The notes: generated from the letters alone by a model not told the origin. 64,000 nucleotides of DNA from Stichopus chloronotus (GCA_021234535.1 CM037835.1:1426001-1490000); one strand, 5' to 3'. Positions 34,686-48,165 are shown, counted from the first letter of the stretch. Made by a program: numbers and translations.

Positions 34686-37600
34686 GACTTCAAGTATAAT
34701 GTGACCACGCACTACGTGTTAATTGGCAGTGGGTGGAAGACGAATGGCTGGGATCACGTCGACGCTTCATCTGCAAAATTGGGGGGGGGGGGGGGGAGAC
34801 AGCTTGGGGAGTTTACATTAATCATCAAGTCAATACTCTATATATGACACAAACGAGATAATATAAAAGATAGATGACTCTCATCCTTAACATACGGTGG
34901 TGAATCTATGTCATTGTTCTCTATTTTCAGATCAGAGTCCTTGAGGCACAAGTAGATGTTATTGTTGAGGATGAAGACACCGATGATGATGATAATGATG
35001 AAGAAGAGGAAGAAGAAGAAACTTCTGCTTTCTCCATCCCTCTCTGATTTCTGATCCAACCGAACTAATCTTCATTAGTTTCCGTTTAATAGGATAAAAG
35101 AAACTACTAGATTGAATGGAGAGGACTGACAAGCCTGCACTTGTTTTCTTTTTGGATTAGCATAATTAAAGAACTATTGTACTTCAATTGTTTTCTGAAT
35201 CGGGATTTGAATTCGTTTATATCTTCCTTCGTGTTTCTTTCTTGACAATTCGATGACAAAATGGCATGTCCCCTGTAATTTCATTATGAACAAATGAGCA
35301 AAAATGAAATGAAAAAAAAAATGAATAAAAATGAATAAACATGGCTACTGGTTTGGGAGGTACGTAGTATGATTATAATTTAAGGGAATTTTCAATCATC
35401 GAGAAAAAAAAAGAGAAAGCTGATACATTGAGCAGGAGTAGTTGCACTGGTGAGTGTATGCAGACGTTCACGCTGTGATACATTTAGTTCATTGACACTC
35501 ACCACACTGTGTTTTCACCTAAGAGCGGGTAGCACGGTGTCAACGGTTTTAGTTTTCCACTCATTGCGAACGTGCAGGTGACGGTACTATATCCGCATGT
35601 GATATCATATTGTCTCCATAAGAAGAGATAGCTGATACTGTGTTCTTGTTAAGAGTAACAGATAAGTATGTAATCAAAGCATTTGGCCACTCAAAGTGGG
35701 GGGGGGGGGGGGGGACTTGTCAGTTTACCAAGATTAGAAAGTGCACTTTTTACCTCCACGTGTTGACCTTTACCACTATGTCAATTTTACCATTTCCCTT
35801 CACTAATTGTGGTAATGTACCCCCCCCCCGGGTTACAGTCAGAATTGTTATATTTTCACGAATATCTTTACCCATAATAGTTTTCATTTAAATGATTTTA
35901 CTGACTGAATTTTCCTTCCAGTTCTCTTCAAACTATTGTAGTATGTAAGATATCAAGCACATATGTATCAAGTTCATGTTTGTATTAAGGATATTGATTT
36001 GTTGCAACATAATACAGAGAGATATTAACACAAAAAAACAAAACAATGTCCTCTGAGTCTCCATAATTGTATCTATGGTATAATTCCAAAATATACTTAA
36101 TATAAGTTAAGAGCACCGTCCGACCCTCGTTAATTTATGCTGTCTTCTAACAATTATATTCTGTTAATCTTAAATTTATTTATTTGTCAATTAGGCCTAC
36201 TTCTTTTTTTAATTTTATGTATTCTCTACAAATGTGTAGCTTCTCGCAATTCAAAGTTTGGATGAGCACTTAAGTTTGTCGTGGAACAATGTGTGATCTC
36301 AAAGATATGCTGCAATTCTTGATAGAAAACAGAGCTGATCAGAAATCTTATCGCATATTGATTCACTTTTTAAAAAAAAAAGAGAAAATCAGTTACCCGA
36401 AATCGGAAATAGAGTTGAAGTTCAAAGTATGGATGTAATAAAAAAATGTAAGCAGACAGTATACTTAAATGATCACCCTAAATAGTTTCACAACGGTATA
36501 AACGTTTCTTTATCAATCTTGAACAGTTACTTAGTTATTCGTCTGTAATTACTCGAATACTCGGTTTAACCGATATTATACATTGCAAACTAGTTCTTTT
36601 GTAATGTTCGAACCAACCAGGGAGTGGCTTAATTTCAACTATTTGCTCGAACACCGTACTTGACTTGTAGATATTCTACTATGCCGCTGTGGATAAAGGG
36701 TTGCCTATTTCAGGCCTTCCGCAAACGATAAATTCTAGGTTTATTTCCTACAATTTTCTCCTTTCCTGTCAGTACAATATTTGATCCCTTCACGAACTTG
36801 AAGAGAAGTAAGTCACGCCTAGATGTGTTTGAGGCCTATTTTCAGAACACGTACATTTACAAGGTTTCCGATTCGTGTATTTTTTTTTTGTCTTGCAGTT
36901 GTATATCTACGTATGACATGTATCCTGCTTACAGTTGTCGTATAAGCGTTATTATTCGAGTTTTATAGAATTTGTTTTATTTTCAAATCTTTATTTAAAT
37001 CTTTTACATAAGGGAAAGCCTATGTTTCTGGCAAGTATTAGCATACATAGTTTTCCTCTGTTCCCTTGTAATGGAGGAAAATGCTTGTAAATGTTCACCA
37101 AATAGCGTTGGCTAAACTAATAATCTAGGCAAAGTCCCTTTTTTTACTGTTATCGCATGTTTCTTATCATCTTTTATTGCAATATTCATTAATAGGCACA
37201 TAAACCCCCCCCCCCCCCCGTGAACATTCGTTTATACAACCCGTGCCCTTGGATGAACATGATGGCCTTATTGGCACCGTAAAAGATGGCCTCATCTTGT
37301 AAAGCCAAATTGAATTTATTGCTCGTTTTCAGACGTAGAGAGTCGCAGTCAAAAATGCCAAAGTTGTTAACTTTTATTGAGTTTCATTCCCTTCAGGGTG
37401 TAAAAAAAAAAAAAAATGTATCTAGCAGAGAACAAAATTCTCCGTCACTTAACGACTCATATTTTATAATGTGTTATCATACCTTTCTGTGAGGTTTTCA
37501 TGTTTTTTTTTTTTAAATCTGAATAGTTGTACTGTGAAAACAGGAGGAATCTTTTGTTTTATTACTCGTGCTGCATGCACTTGGCAACTGGGTACGTGCA

Positions 37601-40056
37601 GCCTATATATACAAGTTACATAAGTATTGCCAGATCTTTTACATATATGTAAATAATATGGCACTCTGAGGTCACAGGTCACGCAGGTTAATCACTGGAT
37701 CGAAAATTTCTCTCGGAACGACCTAAAAATTCAATAATTTATTCGCGAAAAGTGTTAGTCCTAATGGTACAAAACTGACATTGGGGAAGGAACAGACACA
37801 ATGGTAAAAACTGAATAGGTCTCATTTGCCACTAAACAATATACCCTTCAATTGAAATTCCCGCATATTGTTCTATTCCATGCATATAGTGTAAATCTGT
37901 AATTTCCGACTAATTTATTTCCCTGTTTGAGTCCCTGACTGTTACTCCATTGTTAAAGACGTTTAAATATTCATTTAGTTTTATTTTATCTCATATGTCT
38001 TTAACATCATATTTCGTTATTCTTACATGTCTCCATAACATAAGTTCAAATCAGAAGAAAAAAAGTGTTCTCCTAAACACAATTAGGAATTACACATACA
38101 CATACATGCCAGGATATATATGCATACAATAATGTACTACTGACGCAGCTGGACTATATTTGAATATAACAAGACCCTTACCACCTCTCACATTAGTTGA
38201 AAAATGTCAAACTCTTAATAATGTCTGGATATTACAGGTCTAATTGAGAAGTTCTAGAAAAGAAAGGACCCATTTGAATGGAGTAAGATACTTCAAATTA
38301 CTTCCCATCTGGGGGTTTGCGAGGGGAGGGGGGGGGGGGTAATGCCAGGCTCGGCAGGACCAAGAGCAAATATAGTGCTCGATAGTAAAAGGTGTAAGAA
38401 AAATGAGTAAGGTGCCGGCAAGTGTTCGCGTCTGCTACCATTGAAAGATATACTTTAAGTTATAATTTTTACTTTCACATGAAGTTATCCTCACAGACAT
38501 TAAAGACAGAGAAAACGGGATAAATTAAGAAGATAATTTCACATTTAGATAAGTTGATAAATCATCATGATACAACAACTAATGACAGATAAGAACAGGC
38601 TACTTCCGTTTTCAGTAATTATCCTTTATATTATCTTTATTTTCTACATTGACAGTCAGAGGTTACAACAGACTTAACCAAAGTCAAATTCCATTTACTT
38701 TTATCAATATTTTTATTGTCGAGAGTAAATCCCATTTTCAGTGATGGTAGAGAAATGCTATGGGATTAAATTGGCACAGGGCACTGTGGAGACGTCTTTC
38801 CTTGAACTCCATTGCTTGTGTGTCTCTGTTAAGGAAAGTAAATTACCTTGTAGGAGGCGGCCTTCAGATCTGGAATCCAAGTCTTAATTACAGTTTCCTC
38901 TAGGAACACTCCCGCAGAGACATATGTGAGCATCAAATCTAAACTGCGTAGTCCTGAGTTTTACATCTTTAAACATGGAAGTTATTCAGAAATGTTACCA
39001 TTTATTGTAATTACGCGTAACTACTTTCCTAAAGAAACGAATCTACTTCTTGACCGAGACACACTTATAAACATCTCAATTGACAATATTTAAAGAGAGA
39101 GAGGAAGTTGGGAGGGGGGGGGGGTCTATGTACGACAAAGATGTCTAGATGAAGGATAGGAAGATCGTGTTACAAAAGTTTGTTGAATATACTTGATACT
39201 GTAATCACGGAAATTCTGAACAAATTTAATATTCTCCCCCATATCACAATGACATGTGATAACATGACAAATCGAATATAATGAGCAAAAGAAACACTGC
39301 ATTGGTCTCGATTACATAGCGTTCTCATTAAACGTAAGTTTAGTCGAAATGTCATGGACATAACATGACCTCGCCGAATCAGCCATGCATGGTGCTTGTT
39401 CCTTCCTTTGAACATTCATTGTTAGCAGCACCCTGGGTGGCCAATGAATCCTTGAAGTATAAACATTGTATCAATCCATTAACAGTGTTAATCATTAGCT
39501 TATGCGGAAAGTTTGGTATATCTATTAGAAGGACAATCAAGCAATCAGTATATTATAATCCACATCGGGGTAAGATGGGTTACTGTAGTTACTCAATTGA
39601 TTCCGTTTCTTACACTGCTCTCTCATTTAAAAACTCGAGGTGGGTTAGCTTCACCCTCGAACATAATGACAACGTAACCATTGCTGTGGAAGACACTTAT
39701 TACAAAGTAGAATTAAAAATGTGTCATTGGACGATTACAAACCGGGTTAATAGGTCTGAGTTTGCGTTGGTCCACTTTTTGGTTTTCCGGTCTCTTTACA
39801 AATATTTGAGCGATAAGTGAGGATAATATGTCCGAAACATATTATTTACATATGGTTTGATGGTTTCGTTTCATTTTTCCGTTTATGGACATGTTATTTT
39901 GGGGTGGAAAACCTTATTTTGCTGCATAAGTATCATTGAAATGTGTCAATAAGCTCTCGATAGTGAGCTCTCGTATAACCACATTTTTCACAATTAAACC
40001 AAGAGAACACTCTGCGCTGGTCTATGAATTACCATTACAGGAGAGATCTGGTGTAG

Positions 40057-40299
40057 GTGATGCAGCTCCTCGCCAAGACACTGAAAGGTACATTCATGTC
40101 AAGTACCAAAAAGGAGATGGAGACACATGATGCCTCCCGAGGGCCGTATTTGGCCCTCTTGGATGCAGAACTGGTGGTGAAATTTGCCGGGCCTGATCCG
40201 CCCAGCCAGCTGCAGGAATTCTGGGATAAGTGTAGACTATCGTTGGTATATATTAAACTAGCCAGGACCACACGGACTAATCCACTGACTAGTTTGTGA
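40057..40299 (+). other. Coding-like fragment of unknown origin
   Basis: The frame read from 40060 contains MQLLAKTLKGTFMSSTKKEM and later DAELVVKFAGPDPPSQLQEF. It is GC-richer than the surroundings and has codon use of protein character, but a stop codon lies directly upstream (40054-40056). I recognise no family. It may be a relic of a mobile element or of a processed gene copy. No intact start or splice frame supports a functional gene. Confidence 0.25.
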
Positions 40300-43200
40300 T
40301 TTCTGACTAATCCACAGACTAATTACGTACTAATCAGTCAAATTTGTCAGAAGAGGCACCATCCTGACTAGTTTACGTTTTCCGTGATGTTAGCAAGAAA
40401 TGTTTCGCTACATCACATTTTGTATTTGAATTTCTCACACTCAGTGTCTGATGGGTGATAAACTGAAATAAACGTCATTATGTAATTTTCAGAAACTAGA
40501 ATCAAATAGGCTAGAAGTTAATTTCAAACACCTCATTGCATTGCTAAGTGTTATTTTGAAATATACTGAAGGTGACGACGAGATATGCAACTTCGTGTAT
40601 TGCTTTTTTTTTTTTTTTGCAATTGAGTGAAGTCGAAATTGTTTGCTTAGAAATATAGCCCTTCTCTACAGGGTTATATGCCTATTCAGAGGTCAAAACG
40701 TTGTTCATGAAAATTGAATGAGGATTTGCAGAGGAATTGCTTTTACGAATTGCCTCATAACAAATATAAGTGTGTCAACTCACCATGATGACGTACATGG
40801 GCAAATTTAAAAAAAAAACTGTCGACGCAAGTTTAAACTAAACAAAGTAAAACAAAGGAGAGAATTACGAAAAAGAGATGACCGTTATATGATACCTGTC
40901 GGAGATAAGAGGATGAATGGGATGGGGGTGGGTTGGGGGTGGTGCTAGTAATGGGAAAGTTGCGTAAATTTCTTTCGGATCTTGATACTGTCTCGAGAGA
41001 TGAGCAAGTGACTGGTGTTTGACAAAAAAAAAGAAGAAAAAAAAACAGCAACTGACAGATGCAACAACTGAGCGACACATACACATCAATTGAGTAATGA
41101 TTTTGTTGCAGTAAATTATTTGAAATCAGTGATTCATCGGTAGAAAAATTTATTGTGCAATACTTTCAAAAATGTAACGTGCCTTTATTACATTTATTTA
41201 TCACAAATGTGCACATGAAATGATGACTTGTACATTGAAAAAAAAGTGACCCACATACGTAACGGCGATGACTGACGGAAACAAAACCCAATATCTTAAT
41301 TAAAGATTCGAAGATAATGAGACATTGTTTTAGTGTAACAAAGGATACAGGCCTCATACTGCAGCAAATGCTCGATGCCATGTTGAGAAAAAAAAATAAA
41401 TTAGATCAATAACTACACGTGAGAATCGGTTTTACACTCCAGAATTAGTTAGCACGACGAATAGAGTACAGGTAATACCGCATAAAATAAAGGATTAAAA
41501 ACATACAAAGAAAAATTACAGAAAAACTCTGATCTGGTATCAAAGCTCCTTGTTTTAAATCTGACAGATCTGATCCCAGAAACTTTCAGTGTCTATTAAG
41601 GAATGGTTTTAATTCATAATAAAAAATAAAAAAAACGGGGACGGTAAATATTTAAAATGCATTATTTGATTCAATCATTCACTTGAGGCGTTCGCCATAA
41701 TCCGCCCATCAGACTTTAGTCAAACATCCGGCAGACTTATGGTCACGTGACATGCATCTAGAAAGGGCTGGCAGTATCCAAAAGTTGCTGAGTGAAACCC
41801 TGAATGAAAGTACTACATCAAGTGGAATTGCGTTTCCGTCTATTACATTTTTTTTTGCGATGTGGCTTCTCAAATTCGGATGAAAATGAAAATAAGATGA
41901 CGCGGTGTGTTGCACAGTGTCAGTCTTTCTTAAGTTAGGCCTATACATATTTTAATTACTTATTAGGTTACTTGGGTTTTGCATTAATACGTGGCATCAG
42001 TATTTGTAAAGAAGAAAACACATGCTTACAAAACAAATCCTCGAATAATATACTTCTAAATTGTTTTTGAAATAAAAGTAAACAAAGGAAAAGACATATC
42101 ATGTAAGTGGAATTGTCTGACAATTTCTATTAGCAGATCTTCTCTCGCACTGTTTAAGTCAGGTTTAATGTTGGCTTTCGTTAGGCTCGTTAGATAGTTA
42201 ATACCCTGCAGATTTTAGCTCCCTTTAAGTTCATTTAATTTTATTATTGAGTCCCTCCGTATCAACTTCATGAATTTGAATACATAGTCAATGCTTATCC
42301 ATAAAGCCAGTATATAAGACAGAAATTTGCCATCATATTGGATCGAGTTTCATGGAATTGTTGACGATTTTCAAGATTTTTAATGATTAATACACTCACT
42401 CATCTAAAATGTCATTTTCATGTCACACAACCTTTATACTAATGTACCGTTCTACAGCAAGCTAAGGCGGGATTTACTACGACTAATCTCACACAAACCC
42501 TTTCGGTTCAAGTACTTATCGATGATTAAACCTTTGCACCACCAGCCTTTCTGCGATTTTGTTTTTATTTTACTCGTTTTTCTACCTTTGAGCACACTGA
42601 ACTGGATACGTACAGGTCAAGGGATGTGCACTTCCGACGGGGGTGCACCACGGCGTCGGTCATAATACATGCTAGCCGTGTGTTCATTGAGCAATTAAGT
42701 GTATAGCCTATACATATCTACACTCTATATACATCCACGGTGACGATTCGCGGGGACATGTACCTTCCTATATCGAACTTACGACATAAACGTCCATTAA
42801 ATTCTGTGCTTAAATGTGAGAACAAATGTCCCTGCAGTCCTGCATTTACATGGAGTGACATTTATGTGACGTCACGAAGGCCCCCCTCTGCCAATTGGGC
42901 ATAACTTGACAACAAAATAAACTAAAACAAAAAGGTATACACGTTGTTATCAAAGTCCATTAGATGTCACAACTCAACCTTAACGCTCGTATATTACTGG
43001 CCAACCTAACTTTTCTTCTTACTGTTTTCTTTACGCGTTATGTACTTCTGCGTTTATTCATTAAAGCGCAAGGCCTCTTCTCGTAAACACACTGCGTCTT
43101 TAAAAACGAAACCGAGGGAGGGAAAACGTTGAGATCTTTCAGAACATTCAGGAAGCTCAAAGAGCCTTATATCTTCAGTGGCTGGACAATATTATTCGAT

Positions 43201-44531
43201 TATAAGGTATATCGACACCAAATAATAGCGTATTTTACCTGGTGTGATACACCTTAATAATTTTCCCCCTGTTTGTATACCTGATTGGCATTGCTATACC
43301 ATAGTCTACAGTAACAAGTGACCTAGCTAAACACCTGCAACTCCGCTAGCTCTCATTTTTAGTTTCTTTACGCATGTCTCTGTGTGGGCAACTGTATCCT
43401 TCAGTACTGTGGTTGTGCTACATCAGCATCAACTCCCCATTCAGTAGTAGATTGTTCATTTTGGTAAGGACCTAGAATTTCCATGTGCTAAAATCATGCC
43501 TCGAGAAGACCTTTTCTACATGATACAACATGATGTGACATCCAGATATACCATAATGGTAGGTACATCTCGAGAAGGGATAAACAGGTATGACACCATG
43601 GGACGATTGACTGGTCTGAGGTCGTCTTACATGAATAATGCATACACCTCCCATTGTCATCCTACGGAGAAGGATTAGCAGGCCCACGTGGCTGAACATT
43701 CAAGCCTGGTACCAGGCTCAATTGCTTCTGGTAATCATAAAGCTCTGGGTAATGCATTCTGTTTGTTTTTCATTTTATTTCATTTACACTTTCATTTTTC
43801 TTAATGATCCTTTTATTCTGGTAAACTTTTTTCCTTTCTGAGACAGAATTCTCAGACTTTTCGGATTGTCTAGGGAACACAGACAACGCAACGTGACGGG
43901 ATTTTATTAGGCCTAAATTGGACGTCACAACTATGATGTAATACTGATGACGCAAACGACATTGCGGATGTCTGTTGCTAAATTCTGAAATTAGTAGGCC
44001 TACTGCTTAAGGACGTGTCCTTTCCTCGACTTTAAATTTGGACTATGTTATCTGTTGCTGTCAACCTCTTCAGTACTTATTCGAATCCAGTAGCCTAGAC
44101 AAATTTTAGACGTTTGTCAATTAACATGAATCCATCAATATGTCCGACTTTTCAAATGAAAAGAAGAGACTTCTAAATAGTGTGTGGGCGTTGACATGCC
44201 TACAATGGCTTTATCGATTTTAAGGTGTTGTAATTTATGTTAAAGAAGTCTCCACTAACAATGTAACACTGTGAAAGAGCCGTCACTTGCCATGTGAACA
44301 CATTTCAAGATCATCACCTAGAAACTGTAGATTGTACATCACGTGATTAATCTAGTGAGGGACAACATAAGGAAGAACAGTCAACAATTCACTTTAAATC
44401 ATTCGATAAGTGTTTGCACCTGGTGGAAAATTCGAATCCGGGTGGCCGTCCGTGGTCGGGTAGTCCAACAGTTTAAGTTACGTCGGGCTACGAGCTCTTG
44501 TAAAGTCACATTTTGCTTCGTAACTGTTTCC

Positions 44532-44576
44532 ATGTTAACATGCCACTATGTATCTTTAACATGCCACTATGTATCT
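44532..44576. repeat. 22-base direct duplication
   Basis: The word AACATGCCACTATGTATCTTT occurs twice in direct succession. Confidence 0.8.
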
Positions 44577-44625
44577 TTTGCGTGGTCATGACAATAAAGT
44601 GCCATTACTTGCATACAAGATGGGT

Positions 44626-44690
44626 TTTGGCACACGCACCACGGAAGTATTACCCTCATAGGGTAACACTTTCATGGTGCGTGTGCCAAA
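44626..44690. repeat. Near-perfect inverted repeat, 30-bp arms, 5-base loop
   Basis: The left arm 44626-44655 begins TTTGGCACACGCACCA and ends TTACCC. The right arm 44661-44690 is its reverse complement with three mismatches in 30; the loop is TCATA. As RNA it would form a 65-nt hairpin, in the size range of microRNA precursors but with a very short loop. It could also be a tiny palindromic mobile element. I recall no known microRNA with this sequence. Confidence 0.75.
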
Positions 44691-45611
44691 GCTTCCAGTG
44701 CGGTGAATTCGGTGTTTACACTGCAGAATATTTCACTTATGTTTAAATTGTGTAGTTATTTGCAAGACATTAAAAATATAAACAGAAGATGAATATTTGA
44801 ACTTAGATCAGACGACACTAAACTAACTACAACGTGACTCTACATGTCAAAAGAGCATTTGAAGAGGAATAGGATGAGAGCAGGTTGCTAATGCATTGAA
44901 GATAGCCCAGGGTCAAATATGGGGCCTAACGGAAAGATTGGTGAGACACTGAGGATTTTGTTTCCCGTTTTTAGGATTAAAATAGTGGTTCTGTTGTCTT
45001 ACTAGTTAAAGTGCGGTAAGCAGTAACATTATGATGTCACATTAGATCCTAAAATTACTTTTTTTTTTGTTTGTTTCGGAAGTCACTCGTGTGGGTTTCT
45101 TTTATAAAGCAAGCGGCCTCTGCCTCTTACAACAATGTCATGAGGAAAACAAAACCAAACTGCACATAAATTATAGGAAACTACTCTTTATTTGAACTGA
45201 AGAACGTGAGTAAACACATTCAATATGTTGTCGTTTTGCTGAACTAGCTGACTAGCAGATGGTATTTTTCCAGTTTACACTTTATCCCGAAACCCTTCTA
45301 ATCTTGTGATCCTGGCGGCTATGTTAGATGGCGGAAAAAACAAACTAAAGCCGTAACTGACATCATTACAGTTTAAGATTAGGATATGAAAAGCTCACAT
45401 AGTCCTCTGTTTTAGGGAGTTGATCATCACACATTGACGGAGGTAATAATGAGCTTCACAATGCCAAGAAGGGAAGGATACATGCAATTACAGATGATAC
45501 AATGTGGTTGTAAAGTAGTACTTATCTGGGAATATATGATATACATCCTCTGTCAACGAGGAAGGTAATGACCCCACAAGCAAATTGTTGCTGAAGTAGG
45601 GCCTATATGTT

Positions 45612-46115
45612 GTTGTCCAGACACCACTTACGGTACAGATTCAGAGCCATTGTGAAGATTCCGTGTGGGCACCCTAGACACCAGTGGCGGCACCAGGATT
45701 TTAAAAGTGGCAAATCTCTTGGTAAAAAATTAAGTCTCAGGATAGGTGTATGTTGGTCTATACTATATTTCAGGAGCTGAGTGGGGGGGGGGGGGGGAAC
45801 TGGGGGAAGGCTCTGACTGGGGGCATTCCCCCATGCCCCCCTGGTGCCACCCCTGCTAGACACTATTCATGATTCAAAGGCTTTGTGGGGACTTTCACTT
45901 GTGGGTACTCCAGACACCATTAATGATAGAGATTCAGAGCAATTGTGGACTTTCACTGTGGGTACTAGTCCAGACAACATTCATGATATAGATTCAAAGC
46001 CATTGTAGAGAATTCAGTGTGAGTACCCCAGACACCATTCATGAGATTTAGAGCCATCGTGTGGACTTCAATGTGAGTACTCAAGACACCATTCATGGTA
46101 CAGATTCAGAGACAC
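45612..46115. repeat. 57-bp minisatellite, about six units, interrupted
   Basis: Units of 55-60 bp follow the pattern CCAGACACCATTCATGATA, then GATTCAGAGCCATTGT, then GTGTGGGTACT. They begin near 45617, 45672, 45911, 45970, 46027 and 46085. The second unit is split by the 174-bp MITE at 45682-45855. The other units show what the uninterrupted sequence looked like. Confidence 0.85.
45682..45855. mobile_element. 174-bp hAT-type MITE with exact 8-bp target duplication
   Basis: Terminal repeats are CAGTGGCGGCACCAGG on the left and, in reverse complement, CAGGGGTGGCACCAGG on the right. The flanks are CTAGACAC at 45674-45681 and CTAGACAC at 45856-45863, an exact 8-bp duplication as made by hAT transposases. 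It has no coding capacity, and contains a G run (45782-45797). It sits inside a unit of the 57-bp minisatellite. Confidence 0.85.
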
Positions 46116-46261
46116 TGAAGGTCTTTTACTTTACCTGCCACTGTATCATCTCTCTGTCAGCTTCCAATCACACTGTTCTATCTCGTTGTCTCCTATCACT
46201 GCCAGTTCCAGCTCTTGCAGTCAGTACTGCCTTTAACTGTCTATGTCCCTCTCACTGTAAA

Positions 46262-46355
46262 TGTCTCCCTCACTATTAGTCTTGCCTCTCACTGTCAGAG
46301 TACCACCTCACAGTCAGGGTACCATCTCACTGTTAGTGTTATATCTCACGCTCAG
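46262..46355. repeat. Short block of the CATCTCACTGTTAG minisatellite
   Basis: Four or five diverged 20-21-bp units of the same type as the large array at 47024, separated from it by about 670 bases of unrelated sequence. It is followed by a C run (46358-46375). Confidence 0.7.
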
Positions 46356-47023
46356 TCCTCCCCCCCCCCCCCCCCACTATTTGTGTATTTCTGTTGTATA
46401 TAGCAAGTTCGTTATGGGCAAGTTCGTTATATCCGGTGCTTACCCGAGTTTGTTCACCTTTTTATTTTCCTTCAGTTAGTGTTAACACAAATTATATTAG
46501 AAGTGGAAGCATTGCGCTCTGACAAGAATGCATGTTTTGCAATAATTACCGGATTGGTTAACCATGGGTGGTAACTATTTGCATATGCGTTTTTGTGATT
46601 TTGATCGGTCAACGTCACCTATCGTCACCTATCCCTTGATCCTCGGCTGTTTGGCGTGGTTTCGAAGCGCCGGCGACCAGGAGGGCAACTGTGGTGATCT
46701 GGTTGTTGAACTGTAAACTTTTCTCTCTCTGTACACTTTGTAGGCCTGTGTCATTGTATAGTTTCTCTCCTTTTCGTCAACTTCATGTAATCCAACCATA
46801 TACCACTCTCTGATTTACAATCATCGTCATCATCAATTTAATCGATATTTACGTGCTAGTTGAATCATCTATAATGGAAGTCAAATCAACATGATCAAAT
46901 TGGTCTCTCTTTGGACTTTCCTCTCTCTGTCTCTGTTGAATCACAACAACCAGGATATTTGCCACCGGGGCAACCCAAACACGACTGTAAACTCTAAATT
47001 CATATCAGTGTTTGACATTAGCC

Positions 47024-48165
47024 TTTCACTGTTAGGGTAACATCTCACTGTTAGGGTAACATCTCACTGTTAGGGTAACATCTTACTGTTAGGGTAACAT
47101 CTCACTGCTAGGGTAACAACTCACTGTTAGGGTAACATCTCACTGTTAGTGTCACATCTCACTGTTAGTGTCCCCTCACTGTGAGTGTCTCATCTTAATG
47201 TTGGTGTTCCATCTCAAGCTCAGTTCCCCTGTCACTATTTGTGTAACCTTTCACTATTGAGGTCCCATCTCACTTTTAGTGTCCCATCTCACTGTTAGTG
47301 TCCCATCTCACTGTTAGTGTCCCATCTAAATGTTGGTGTCCAATCTCACTGTTAGTGTACCTTCTAACTCTTAGTGTCCCATCTCACTGTTTGTGTCCCC
47401 TCACTGTTAGTGTCCCATCTCACTGTCACTTCCCTTCTCACATTGTGTAACCTTTCACTATTGAGGTCCCATCTCACTTTTAGTGTCCCATCTCACTGTT
47501 AGTGTCCCCTCACTGTGAGTGTCTCATCTTAATGTTGGTGTTCCATCTCAAGCTCAGTTCCCCTGTCACTATTTGTGTAACCTTTCACTATTGAGGTCCC
47601 ATCTCACTGTTAGTGTCCCATCTCACTGTTAGTGTCCCATCTCACTGTTAGTGCCCCCTCACTGTTAAAGTCCCATCTCGCTGTTAGTATCCCATCTAAA
47701 TGTTGGTGTCCAATCTCAATGTTAGCGTACGTTCTAACTCTTAGTGTCCCCTCACTGTTAGAGTCCCATCTCACTGTTAGTGTCCCATCTCACTGTTAGT
47801 GTCCCATCTCACTGTCACTTCCCTTCTCACGTTGTGTAACCTTTCACTATTGAGGTCCCATCTCACTGTTGGCTTACCATTTCACTGTTAGTGTGCCCTC
47901 ACTGTTAGAGTCCCATCTCACTGTTTGAGTCCCCTCACTGTTAGAGTCCCATCTCACTGCTAGTGTCCCATCTAAATGTTGGTGTCCAATCTCACTGTTA
48001 GTGTACCTTCTAACTCTTAGTGTCCCCTCACTGTTAGTGTCCCATCTCACTGTTAGTGTCCCATCTCAGTGTCACTTCCCTTCTCACATGTGTAACCTTT
48101 CACTATGGAGGTCCCATCTCACTGTTGGCTTACCATTTCACTGTTAGTGTCCCCCTCACTGTCTA
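47024..48165. repeat. 20-21-bp minisatellite with higher-order structure
   Basis: More than fifty units of the type CCCATCTCACTGTTAGTGT are tandemly arranged. Near the left edge a GGGTAACATCTCACTGTTA variant is homogenised over several units. Longer blocks recur: the segment around GTGAGTGTCTCATCTTAATG appears at 47181 and again at 47515, and CTAACTCTTAGTGTCC recurs near 47361, 47730 and 48010. This indicates duplication of multi-unit blocks. Confidence 0.9.

Larger units (their letters stand above)
34686..45600. other. Gene-poor intergenic stretch
   Basis: No gene is convincingly supported over about 11 kb. Present are mononucleotide G or C runs (34780, 35698, 35821, 37206, 38329, 39114), a GAT/GAA trinucleotide patch (34979-35021), a coding-like segment at 40057-40240, a 22-base direct repeat at 44532-44576 and a hairpin at 44626, the last three listed separately. 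The longest open frame (39365-39820, 151 codons) shows no domain and is within chance for this base composition. Confidence 0.5.

Noticed and set aside
39365..39820. 151-codon open frame on the plus strand
   Set aside because: No domain, signal peptide or protein-like composition; a frame of this length is expected about once by chance in a window of this size and base composition.
44405..44450. Possible tRNA box-B-like sequence ATTCGAATCC
   Set aside because: No matching A box upstream and no cloverleaf can be drawn. No complete tRNA or rRNA gene was seen in the window.
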